DNA of 64,000 nt from Lentisphaerae bacterium GWF2_57_35 (lineage in GTDB: Bacteria; Verrucomicrobiota; Kiritimatiellia; CAIQIC01; GWF2-57-35): NCBI GenBank assembly GCA_001804865.1, contig MHBK01000020.1:54276-118275 (forward strand). The letters run 5' to 3'. Positions 31,346-39,837 of this stretch are shown piece after piece (the stretch's first letter is position 1; every line of letters starts with the position of its first letter). The notes under the pieces are model-generated. The model made no database searches and was not told the origin of the DNA. It saw only the letters and a program-made list of their open reading frames with translations. A program made the position numbers and the translations under genes.

Positions 31346-32210
31346 AAAGCAGCTCCGCTGCTTTGACCGTTTCGCGTAGTTTGGCTTTCAGCGCGTCGGT
31401 CATTTCGCACAGCGGGAGGCGGTAGACTTCTTCGATCAAGCCTTTCATGGCCATGGCGGCTTTGATCGGCACGGGGTTGGTGTCGAGGAAGAGGTCCGTG
31501 AACAGGCGGTAATATTTCAAATGCAACGCGCGCGCCTCTTTCCACTGTCCTTTCAAGGCATGGTGCACGAGCTCGGCCACGGGTTTCGGGGCGATGTTCG
31601 ACGCGACGCTGATGACGCCCACCGCGCCGATGATCATCATCGGCAGCGTCAGACCGTCGTCGCCGGAGAGCACCTCGATCCGGCAGCGCGTCAAAATCTG
31701 GCTGACGCGGTCGACGCTGCCGCCGGCCTCTTTGACCGCCACAATTTTCGGGTGCTTCGCCAGTTCGACAATCACGTCGATGGGAATCTCTTTGCCGGCA
31801 CGCCCGGGGACGTTGTACAGCACCGTCGGCAAGCCCAAATCGGCCACTGCCGAGAAATGCCGGATCAAGCCCGTCGAGTTCGGTTTATTGTAATAGGGCG
31901 TCACTTGCAGGGTGCCGTCCGCCCCCGCCTGCTGGGCGTGGCGCGTCAGCTCCAAGGCTTCGGCCGTCGAATTGGCGCCGGTGCCGGCGACGATTTTCAC
32001 GCGCTGGCGGGCAGCGGCAATGACGGTCTCGATGACCTTTTCATGCTCCTTGACGTCCAAGGTTGGAGACTCGCCAGTGGTGCCCACGGGCACCAACCCA
32101 TCGATTCCACCCGCAATTTGCAGTTCCACCAGCTCTTTCAGTTTTTCGAAATCCACCGTGCCGCTTTTTGTGAACGGCGTCACCAACGCTGTATACGCGC
32201 CTTCAAACAT
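31344..32210 (-). CDS. dapA: 4-hydroxy-tetrahydrodipicolinate synthase DapA
   Basis: A 288-residue class I aldolase that condenses pyruvate and aspartate semialdehyde. Signatures are LVPVGTTGESPTLDVKEHEK, VTPYYNKPNSTGLIRHF, LYNVPGRAGKEI (catalytic Tyr) and the Schiff-base Lys in IVAVKEAGGSV. It is the first gene of dapA-S23-dapB-folK-panB. A triple palindrome array (32231-32314) lies immediately upstream, where the promoter should be. Confidence 0.96.
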   Translation of the reverse strand: MFEGAYTALVTPFTKSGTVDFEKLKELVELQIAGGIDGLVPVGTTGESPTLDVKEHEKVIETVIAAARQRVKIVAGTGANSTAEALELTRHAQQAGADGTLQVTPYYNKPNSTGLIRHFSAVADLGLPTVLYNVPGRAGKEIPIDVIVELAKHPKIVAVKEAGGSVDRVSQILTRCRIEVLSGDDGLTLPMMIIGAVGVISVASNIAPKPVAELVHHALKGQWKEARALHLKYYRLFTDLFLDTNPVPIKAAMAMKGLIEEVYRLPLCEMTDALKAKLRETVKAAELL

Positions 32211-32230
32211 AACTCATTCCCTTCTTCTAT

Positions 32231-32314
32231 TTTTTCCAATGGTTGGAAAAACTTACGTCCATTTTTCCAATCATTGGAAAATTTCGGCCTATTTTTTCCA
32301 ATCATTGGAAAAAA
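32231..32314. promoter_or_regulatory. Three phased palindromes upstream of dapA
   Basis: Near-perfect palindromes TTTTCCAATGGTTGGAAAA, TTTTCCAATCATTGGAAAA (twice) have centres at about 32241, 32272 and 32303, a spacing of about 31 bp (three helix turns). The array starts 21 bp before the dapA start codon. The same arrangement precedes the DJ-1 gene at 54157-54237. Confidence 0.75.
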
Positions 32315-32565
32315 AGACAGCAAAAAACGCAACGGCATTGCTTTCGGGTTCGCGTTGATGCGGCCCTCCGCAAGAATCTCAGGCCGCCGGCTCACGTCGG
32401 CGGGCCATCCTTTTCCATTTTTCCAGGCCCGTTGAGACCCGAATGTTCTGGCTTGCATTTCCTATCCTCTTTCCGGCAACCTCCAGCTATGAAAAGCGCG
32501 TTTTCAAGCAGGCCTGGCGCGAAAGCGCCAAGCCGCTTGCATAGCGAGTTACAGGAGGTCCTCTA

Positions 32566-35220
32566 GTGAAGAAATGCTTAGCTGCGGGTCTTGTCTTCGT
32601 GTTCGCCGTCCTCAACGTTCTTGCCATCGATTCCAACGAAAAGCTCAATTATCAGGGGAAGCTTTTGAGCGGCACTAATCTGATAAACGGAATAGCGACC
32701 AACGTCTTCAGGCTATACGACGCTTCTGTGGGGGGAACACTTCTCTATAGCCAGACTCAATCGGTCGCCGTGGTGGATGGCCTGTACACGACGACGATTG
32801 GCGATAGCGGGATTACGCCGTCCCTCTCCGAGGCGCTCACGAATTTCTCCGTTTACATTGAGGTCGAAGTCAATGGGACCATCCTGCTGCCGCGCGAGCG
32901 GATCTACCAGGCGGCCTACGCGCTGACCGCCGTCCGGCGGGACGGGGATTGCATGACCGCGCCGCTCGGAATCAATGCGGGCGGGAACGGCGATCTGGTC
33001 ATCACCAATAGCGGGGATGGGATCATGCTGGGCAACGGGGCTCATGGGCAGCGTATGGGAACTGCCTTGGGCTTCAATAGCCTCGGCAACGCCACCGGCG
33101 TCGCGGTCGGAGCCTATGCGGACGGAAGCCAGAGCGGCGCCGCCGTTGGCTATGATGCCAACGGCTACTGGTATGGCGCGGCGCTCGGGGCGGCGGCCAA
33201 CGGCAATGTCAACGGAGTCGCGGTGGGCTTTAACGCCAACGGCAACAACGGCGGCGTGGCGGCAGGCCGCAATGCGCGCGCGCTCGGGGCCGGCGTGGCC
33301 GTGGGCAATACCGCCGCCGGCGACAACGTGGGCGTGGCGATCGGCAACGGCGCCAACGGCTCGCAGACCAATATCGCCATCGGCTGGAGTGCCAAGGCGT
33401 CCACCGGCAGCAAGCGCATCGCCATCGGCGTGAGCACGACCAATGAAATCGACAACTCCGCCGTGATCCGCGGCACGCTCTACCTCGACGGCTCTACCGG
33501 CGTCTATTACCGCTCCACTTTCGGCAACGGCGCGTGGGCGGTCTTGGGGGACACCAGCACAAATTATGTCCAGAAAAAGGGCGACACCATGAGCGGGCTG
33601 CTCAGCATCTCCAATGCGCTGCGGGTCTACACCGAACAGAACCGCGTGGCCACGGTACGTCCGATGCTGATCATCGGCGGCGGCGAGGATGTTGAAATCG
33701 GCAGCGGCGCCAACGGGTACTTCGGCGGGGCGGCCGTCGGCTTTATCGCCAACGGCTACAGTGGCGGCGCGGCGCTCGGGTACGGGGCCAGAGCGCAGAA
33801 CTCCGCGGTCGGCATCGGCCATACGGCGAACGGCATGGATTACGGCGTTGCTATCGGCTCGGATGCCCTGGGCACCAACTACGGCGTATCCGTTGGCCGC
33901 AGTTCCGAGGGAACCGACAACGGCGCGGCTCTCGGCTACAACGCCAACGCAATTAACTATGGCGCCGCCGTCGGCAGCGACGCCGGCGGACGCAATCGTG
34001 GCGCGGCCCTGGGCTCCACCGCGGCCGGGTACGATTACGGCGTGGGCGTCGGCAACGGCGCCCAGGGCTCAAGCTATGGCGTGGCCATCGGCGCAGGGTC
34101 CAGCGGGGGCTCGTCCGGCACGGCGGTCGGAGCTTCGTCGGTGGGATACAACGGAGGTCTGGCGGTCGGCGCGCAAGCCAACGGCACATGGGGCAACATG
34201 GCGGTGGGCCAGCAGGCCCATGCCGGTTCCGGGTTCAACCGTACCGCAGTTGGCCCGCAGGTCACCAACGTGGCGGACAACTCGGTCGCCCTGCGCGGCA
34301 CGCTTTATCTCGACGGGGCCACCGGAATCCTATATCGCACCGCCTTCGGCTCGGGCGGCTGGAGCAACATGCTCGGCAATTTTGTGGAAAGCGATCCGCG
34401 CTGGACCGCCGCCAGCAACAGCGTGCAAACCCAGCTCAATGCCAAGCTCGCCAGCAATGTCTGGGCCGCCGCGGGCGCGACCACCAACTATGTGAGACGC
34501 ACCGGCGACACGATGACAGGCGCCTTTACCATCAACGTCGGGTCCGCGAAGGAAATGGTCATCGACAGCCTGGGCACCAATGTGGCCATCGGGCAGTCCG
34601 CCAACGGCTGGGGCAATGCCGTGGCGGTGGGCGCTTTTGCCAATGGATATTTTGGCGCTGCGGTGGGCACGTTAGCCAATGCTTACTGGTACGGCGCCGC
34701 CCTCGGCCATTCGGCCACGGCCAAGAGCTACAGCGTCGCCATCGGGGAAGGAAGCCTGAGTTGGAGCAATGGCGTCGCCATCGGCTTTGTCGCCAATGGA
34801 AACATTTATGGAACGGCCGTGGGAGCGGGCGCCAACGGATTCGATTTCGGCGCCGCCCTTGGCTACGGCGCCATCGGGCGCAATCACGGCGTGGCCATGG
34901 GCGCCGATGCCGAAAGCTCGCGCACCAACATCGCCATCGGCGCAAGCGCCAACGCCATGCTCGGCGCCGAACGCATCGCCATCGGCCACAAGGTCACCAA
35001 CCGGGTGGACAACTCCGCCGCGGTCCGGGGAACGCTGTATCTCGACGGCGGCACCGGCATCATGACTCGCGCCACCTTCGGGACCGGCAACTGGACCAAC
35101 TATCCGCAATGGACCTGGGTGACCGCGATCACCAATATGATCGTGCAAAAACAAACCGTCTCTCCGTTCGCCGTCACCAACATTATCACGCAGACGGGTC
35201 AGTTGAAAGTATTGCGATAA
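32566..35220 (+). CDS. Exported protein with YadA-head-like repeats in three modules
   Basis: An 884-residue protein with a signal peptide (LAAGLVFVFAVLNVLA) and an N-terminal beta domain (KLNYQGKLLSGTNLINGIAT) seen in surface proteins. Most of the rest consists of 14-16-residue repeats of the type AVG-x-ANG-x-x-x-G-A-A-L/V-G, like the YadA/Hia trimeric adhesin head. Three modules each end with a TN-x-x-DNS-x-x-RGTLYLDG block and an aromatic GxWxN segment. The end (TNIITQTGQLKVLR) shows no YadA anchor barrel or sorting motif, so how it is held on the cell is unclear. Confidence 0.75.
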   Translation: MKKCLAAGLVFVFAVLNVLAIDSNEKLNYQGKLLSGTNLINGIATNVFRLYDASVGGTLLYSQTQSVAVVDGLYTTTIGDSGITPSLSEALTNFSVYIEVEVNGTILLPRERIYQAAYALTAVRRDGDCMTAPLGINAGGNGDLVITNSGDGIMLGNGAHGQRMGTALGFNSLGNATGVAVGAYADGSQSGAAVGYDANGYWYGAALGAAANGNVNGVAVGFNANGNNGGVAAGRNARALGAGVAVGNTAAGDNVGVAIGNGANGSQTNIAIGWSAKASTGSKRIAIGVSTTNEIDNSAVIRGTLYLDGSTGVYYRSTFGNGAWAVLGDTSTNYVQKKGDTMSGLLSISNALRVYTEQNRVATVRPMLIIGGGEDVEIGSGANGYFGGAAVGFIANGYSGGAALGYGARAQNSAVGIGHTANGMDYGVAIGSDALGTNYGVSVGRSSEGTDNGAALGYNANAINYGAAVGSDAGGRNRGAALGSTAAGYDYGVGVGNGAQGSSYGVAIGAGSSGGSSGTAVGASSVGYNGGLAVGAQANGTWGNMAVGQQAHAGSGFNRTAVGPQVTNVADNSVALRGTLYLDGATGILYRTAFGSGGWSNMLGNFVESDPRWTAASNSVQTQLNAKLASNVWAAAGATTNYVRRTGDTMTGAFTINVGSAKEMVIDSLGTNVAIGQSANGWGNAVAVGAFANGYFGAAVGTLANAYWYGAALGHSATAKSYSVAIGEGSLSWSNGVAIGFVANGNIYGTAVGAGANGFDFGAALGYGAIGRNHGVAMGADAESSRTNIAIGASANAMLGAERIAIGHKVTNRVDNSAAVRGTLYLDGGTGIMTRATFGTGNWTNYPQWTWVTAITNMIVQKQTVSPFAVTNIITQTGQLKVLR

Positions 35221-35240
35221 TCCACATGAGGCAGGACGAT

Positions 35241-35308
35241 TTCTGGAGGGTTCCGCTCTGTCGGAACCTTCTTCTTCCGGTCGCGACGGAGCGCGACCCT
35301 CCAGAATG
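35241..35308. repeat. Dispersed inverted repeat after the YadA-like gene
   Basis: TTCTGGAGGGTTCCGCTCTG at the left pairs with GACGGAGCGCGACCCTCCAG at the right around a GGAACCTTCTTCTTCCGG centre. A half copy in opposite orientation lies at about 58311-58342. It may work as a terminator for the upstream gene and convergently for the PKD protein gene. Confidence 0.55.
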
Positions 35309-35393
35309 CGGAGCTGCCGGAAAATCAATAAGCTATCGCTTCACATAAAAACCGCGTCTTGGGGCGCGTCATAATTACAATGGCTGATCGGCC

Positions 35394-38300
35394 TCATTCC
35401 TGCTGCACCGTTACGCTCATGATCCCTTGGATGCCGCTCAGTACGTGGTTGGTGTAGCTGATTTCAGATCCGGTGCCCGGGACTTGATGAATCAAATTCA
35501 GGTTCTCGCCAATTCGGTCGCCTTTATAAACCTTGTAAAGACGGCCGGCGGCGCTGTTCCACTTGATGACCCAGGAGCTCTGCATGACGGGCTCCAGCGA
35601 AACATCGTCGAACTGGAACGAACCGGTTGTCCCCTGCCCCACAGCCGCCATGACAAAACGGATATTGGCCGTGCCCACCGGCGCAGTGGCCAGTCCGGAA
35701 ACTTGCTGCCATTCGAGCCCCGGCGCACTGAAGTTGTGAAACACCACGTCCAACCCATTGGTTTGCGCATCCAGGAATTCCATTTTCATTTCACAGCGGG
35801 CGTTTGTGTAAGCCCCTTCCTTCCGCACCCAGGCGGAGGCGCTCCAAACCGTTCCGGGCGCATGGCTGCTGGGCACTTGCTGCCACCAGGCGCCGATCGC
35901 GTGGCTGCCGAGATTCCGGATGGCGGCGATATTGGTTCCGCTGCCGGTGTTATCGCTCACTAACGAGACATCCCCCCATGAACCGCCCACATTTCCCTGC
36001 GGGATGTTGTGGGACCAATAGGGCACGCTATCGGCAGGATTCCAGCCAATGTCAAAGCCAGGATTCCCCAGCTTGTTGCCTGACGCGCCCGGATAAACAA
36101 TCAAGTCTGAAACCACGAAGCAGTCGCCGGCATTTACAGCCGAGGTTCCCGCGACGATTTCGTCGCCGTCTTTCATGCCATCCCCATCCGTATCGGTCAC
36201 GGTCGGATTGGCGCCGGCGGAGAGTTCGTCGCCGTTTTGCAGCCCGTCGCCGTCGGCGTCGTTGGTGGCGTTGTTCGACGCCAGATTGCCGAAATAGTTC
36301 ACTTCCCAAGCGTCGGTGAGCGTGTCGTCATCGGCATCGGGAGTCAGGTCGCCATAGAGTTCGAACTCCGCCAATTCCCACGCCGCGGCGTTGACGCCGT
36401 CCGCAACAACCAGCTTCACGTGGCGGCAGGTCACGCTGCCGAAGTTGAAGATTTGAGCGTCCAGCGTCGGGACGAGAAGTCCATTCGTGAGCACGGAGTA
36501 GGTCGTCCCGTCGATCGAGCCCAAAACCTGAAAGGCCCGGCTGTATCCGGTGCTGCCGCTCCCATGATTATAGATCCCCGCTCCGGCAATCAGCGCGCTT
36601 TGGTCGTCCTTGAAGGAATAGACCATTTCCTGCGGCTGCGACGGATTCACGGCGCTTTGCCAATAGCTGACCGTGTTGTCGTCGGTTAGATTTTGCACCC
36701 CGTTGGTGGCGGACCGCTCGGAAGTGTACAGTTCCAACACGCTGCCGTTGGCCGGGTGCAGGAGGTTCTTGTTGCCGAACAAACCGAATTCGGTGAGGTG
36801 ATAGGTGGTGGCCTTGAGATAGTTCTCGTCGGGATAGACTTCCGTGGACAGCGCCCGCCTCCATTGACCCGACGAGGTATCGTACCAGTGCGCCGTCAGC
36901 GTCATTTCCGGAACGCCGGTTCCGTCCACAATGCCGTCGTTGTCGACATCGTCGTAAGGAATGACGATCACGATCGGCTTCGCCAGCGAGGGATCGCCCT
37001 CGATCGAGATGTGCCGGTTCGCGTTGATGGAAGCCTTGCCCGCCGCGGACCCGCCCGGCGCATTCGTGTTCAACCCGGTCAGCACGACGCGGATGGAGCT
37101 GTTCGAATCCACCGTGCCGGCGGGCACAACGATCTGCGTGCCGTCGGAGACGCCCACGAACGTGGTTTCGTCCTTGCTGAAGACCTGATTCTTCTGCTGC
37201 TTCCCGCCGACAAAGCCTTCCACAATGGCCCCCACCGCGGTCGCATTGCCGGAATCCACTATCACGGTGATGCTATCGGACACGATTTCGTTCGCGGCTG
37301 TATCCAAGGCGCGAGCCCGCAACTGGTAATTGTAGCCGTCGCTCAAGCCGGTCACGTTCCAGGCGGCGGAAAAAGAATAGGGCGGCGGATAAATATAGCC
37401 GCCCAAGACCGTCCAGGTTTCCGCATCCTCGCGCTTGTATTCGAAGCGTACGGCCTGGGTCCGGTTGCCGGGCGCCGTCTGGGCCCGCAGGGAGACGCTT
37501 TCGCCCCACAGCACAGCCCCGTCCTTCGGCGTGCTGATCCATACCTTCAGGCCTTGAGCGACCGACGCCGTGATGGCGACCGAATCGACGCCCGAAAGCC
37601 CGGCGCCGTCCACCGCCGTCACCGACGCCTGATAGGCGCCCGCTTCGGTGTAGGTATGGGAAACAATATGGGTGGCCGTGCTGAGGTCATACGCGCCGTC
37701 GCCGTTGAAATCCCATTGGTAGGCCGCCACGGGTCCCCCGCTGGTTAGTTGCGCCGTGAATATAACCGTCAAGGGAATCGTTCCCTGTTGGCTGTCGACG
37801 GAAAGGGAAACCACCGGCGGATTCGCGGCGGGAGAAACCACGATCGTTTGAAAGGCCACGTCTTGAAGCCCCTGGTTGTCGGTCACGCGGAGCCTCGCCG
37901 TATTCGTGCCGGCGGCTCCGTAAACCCACGAGAACAGCGCGTTAGTGGTCACTCGTTCGTAGCTGCCGTCGCCATCCACATCCCATTCGTACACGGCAAT
38001 CCACCGCCCGGCGGCCGCCATGGAGTTGGTGGCCTTAAAAGTCACGCTCAGCGGGGCCGCGCCCGAGGTGGGCGAGGCTTCCAAGATCGCCGTCGGACCT
38101 TCTCCCCAAACCGTGACGGAGGCCGAGGCCGTGGCCTGTGCGCCCAAGTTGTCGGTCACCCGAATGGCCGGATGATACACCCCGGCGGAAGCGTACTCGA
38201 CGACGATTTCGCCCGGGGCATCCAACGAAGATTCATAGGTCCCGTCGCCCTCCCGGTCGAACTCCACCCGGGCGACGCCGCCATCGACATCGTACGAGCC

Positions 38301-39695
38301 GGAGCTATCCAGCGTCACCCGCAAGGGGGCGCAACCGTTGGTCGGGCTGGCCGTTAAAAGGGCGGTCGGAGGAACATTGGCGGCATAACCGGAGTCCGGC
38401 GACGAAAACACGCTGTAGACGATCGAGCTGCCGTCGTAATCGTAGTCTCGCGTCTTGACCCAGTAGTAATAGACAACCCCCGCGACCGCCGAGGTGTCGC
38501 AGTATTCCCCTTGCCAGTACCACCAACCCATCTCCACGGTTCCGATCAGAACGGCCGAGGCGCTGCTCGCGTTGGTGCTTCGATATACGGCAGCGCCAAG
38601 ACAGTTGGTCGGATAGTGCCAGGTTACCTGAACCTGGCCGGTATAGGTTCCATCCGAAGCGCTGACCTCGTGCGGCGCCGACACGTAGCGAGGGTACCGG
38701 CTGGAACCGTTGGCCGCCGAACTGAACGTGCTGACTTCCAAATTGGTTCCCACGTAACGCCACGCCTTGATCCAGTACCAATACGAGCTGCCGGACGCCA
38801 TCGGGGCATCCGTAAAGACGGTTCCGTTGGTCGCGCCTACAAGCACGGCGGCCGCAGAATTCATCGAAGAGGCCCGGTAAATATAATAACCCTGCGCCAA
38901 GGCGCTGCTCCCCCACGCGACCACAATCTGGCCCGTATAGGTTCCAGAACTGGCGGAAATCCAGCCCGGCGGCGCGACATGAGGATTCATCACGGAAAAG
39001 GTCCGATCGCACGCATCCACCACATTGCTGTAGGTCAGCGACGAAATCCGCCAGATGGCCTGCGTGGTGTCGGGCAGAAGGCTCGTATCCCAAACCCAGA
39101 CGCCGGACATGGCCGGTACGTTGACCGCCAGCGTGTTGAACGAAAAGCCCTGATACGACGAATACTCGATGCGCACAAAATCCGACTCCGACATCCCCAC
39201 CGTCGACCACCGCAACGTAACCACGCCGCTGGCCAATTCGCCGTTGTTGAAATTGATGCAAGTTAAACTGGGCGGTGGATTGGCCGTCGGCTGTGCGAAA
39301 CCTGCGTCGGACCCGCTAAAGGAACTGAACCAGCGCGATGTGCCGACCCATTGATATGATTTCATCCAGTAGTAATAGTGAACGGACGGCGCGACCGTGA
39401 CGTCGTCGACATAGGTGTTCGTTACATCGATATAATCAACCACAACGGAGGCCATTCCCAACTGATTGGAAATCGCCCGCCAGAGTTGGCAGCCATCAGC
39501 CGGAGGGACGTCCGGCGAGGCCTGCCACGTCAAACGCACAAAATTCGTATAGACCCCATCAGCGGCTTGAATGGCAATGGGCGGCAGGATGTTTGTTTGG
39601 GCCTGCGCCGTGAAAGCCATGCTTAACAAGCCAAACCCAATCGCTGCACTCTTGATTCTCAGAGTTAGAACACTCCATGCACAACAGCCGTTCAT
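35394..39695 (-). CDS. Large exported protein with fibronectin-like, PKD and F5/8 type C domains
   Basis: About 1433 residues from ATG 39695 (AAGGAG eight bases before); the frame is open to 39755. The signal peptide ends MAFTAQAQ. Residues about 30-440 are four fibronectin-like beta units with repeated 'YYYWVKS/YWYWIKAW' strands. Three PKD domains follow (for example TALLTASPTNGCAPLRVTLD, then FDREGDGTYES), then a big beta region, an F5/8 type C (discoidin) domain (DDNTVSYWQSAVNPSQPQEM), calcium-binding DxDxDG repeats (DADGDGLQNGDELSAGANP) and a C-terminal jelly-roll. A carbohydrate-binding surface or secreted protein is likely; no catalytic domain was recognised. Confidence 0.8.
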   Translation of the reverse strand: MNGCCAWSVLTLRIKSAAIGFGLLSMAFTAQAQTNILPPIAIQAADGVYTNFVRLTWQASPDVPPADGCQLWRAISNQLGMASVVVDYIDVTNTYVDDVTVAPSVHYYYWMKSYQWVGTSRWFSSFSGSDAGFAQPTANPPPSLTCINFNNGELASGVVTLRWSTVGMSESDFVRIEYSSYQGFSFNTLAVNVPAMSGVWVWDTSLLPDTTQAIWRISSLTYSNVVDACDRTFSVMNPHVAPPGWISASSGTYTGQIVVAWGSSALAQGYYIYRASSMNSAAAVLVGATNGTVFTDAPMASGSSYWYWIKAWRYVGTNLEVSTFSSAANGSSRYPRYVSAPHEVSASDGTYTGQVQVTWHYPTNCLGAAVYRSTNASSASAVLIGTVEMGWWYWQGEYCDTSAVAGVVYYYWVKTRDYDYDGSSIVYSVFSSPDSGYAANVPPTALLTASPTNGCAPLRVTLDSSGSYDVDGGVARVEFDREGDGTYESSLDAPGEIVVEYASAGVYHPAIRVTDNLGAQATASASVTVWGEGPTAILEASPTSGAAPLSVTFKATNSMAAAGRWIAVYEWDVDGDGSYERVTTNALFSWVYGAAGTNTARLRVTDNQGLQDVAFQTIVVSPAANPPVVSLSVDSQQGTIPLTVIFTAQLTSGGPVAAYQWDFNGDGAYDLSTATHIVSHTYTEAGAYQASVTAVDGAGLSGVDSVAITASVAQGLKVWISTPKDGAVLWGESVSLRAQTAPGNRTQAVRFEYKREDAETWTVLGGYIYPPPYSFSAAWNVTGLSDGYNYQLRARALDTAANEIVSDSITVIVDSGNATAVGAIVEGFVGGKQQKNQVFSKDETTFVGVSDGTQIVVPAGTVDSNSSIRVVLTGLNTNAPGGSAAGKASINANRHISIEGDPSLAKPIVIVIPYDDVDNDGIVDGTGVPEMTLTAHWYDTSSGQWRRALSTEVYPDENYLKATTYHLTEFGLFGNKNLLHPANGSVLELYTSERSATNGVQNLTDDNTVSYWQSAVNPSQPQEMVYSFKDDQSALIAGAGIYNHGSGSTGYSRAFQVLGSIDGTTYSVLTNGLLVPTLDAQIFNFGSVTCRHVKLVVADGVNAAAWELAEFELYGDLTPDADDDTLTDAWEVNYFGNLASNNATNDADGDGLQNGDELSAGANPTVTDTDGDGMKDGDEIVAGTSAVNAGDCFVVSDLIVYPGASGNKLGNPGFDIGWNPADSVPYWSHNIPQGNVGGSWGDVSLVSDNTGSGTNIAAIRNLGSHAIGAWWQQVPSSHAPGTVWSASAWVRKEGAYTNARCEMKMEFLDAQTNGLDVVFHNFSAPGLEWQQVSGLATAPVGTANIRFVMAAVGQGTTGSFQFDDVSLEPVMQSSWVIKWNSAAGRLYKVYKGDRIGENLNLIHQVPGTGSEISYTNHVLSGIQGIMSVTVQQE

Positions 39696-39837
39696 ACAAC
39701 CCATCTCCTTGATTAGCGGACCAAAAGAAAAACTTATAATGATTATATTTATCAATTAAACCCACTCAAGGAGATCCTGTCAAGAGTACAGCCACAATTA
39801 GTTGCAAGCGAGACCTATACCGGCCGCGCACCGGGAT

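Noticed and set aside
32950..35100. Periodic DNA repeats that could be a tandem array or CRISPR
   Set aside because: The periodicity follows codons of the YadA-head-like protein repeats in an intact 884-residue frame.
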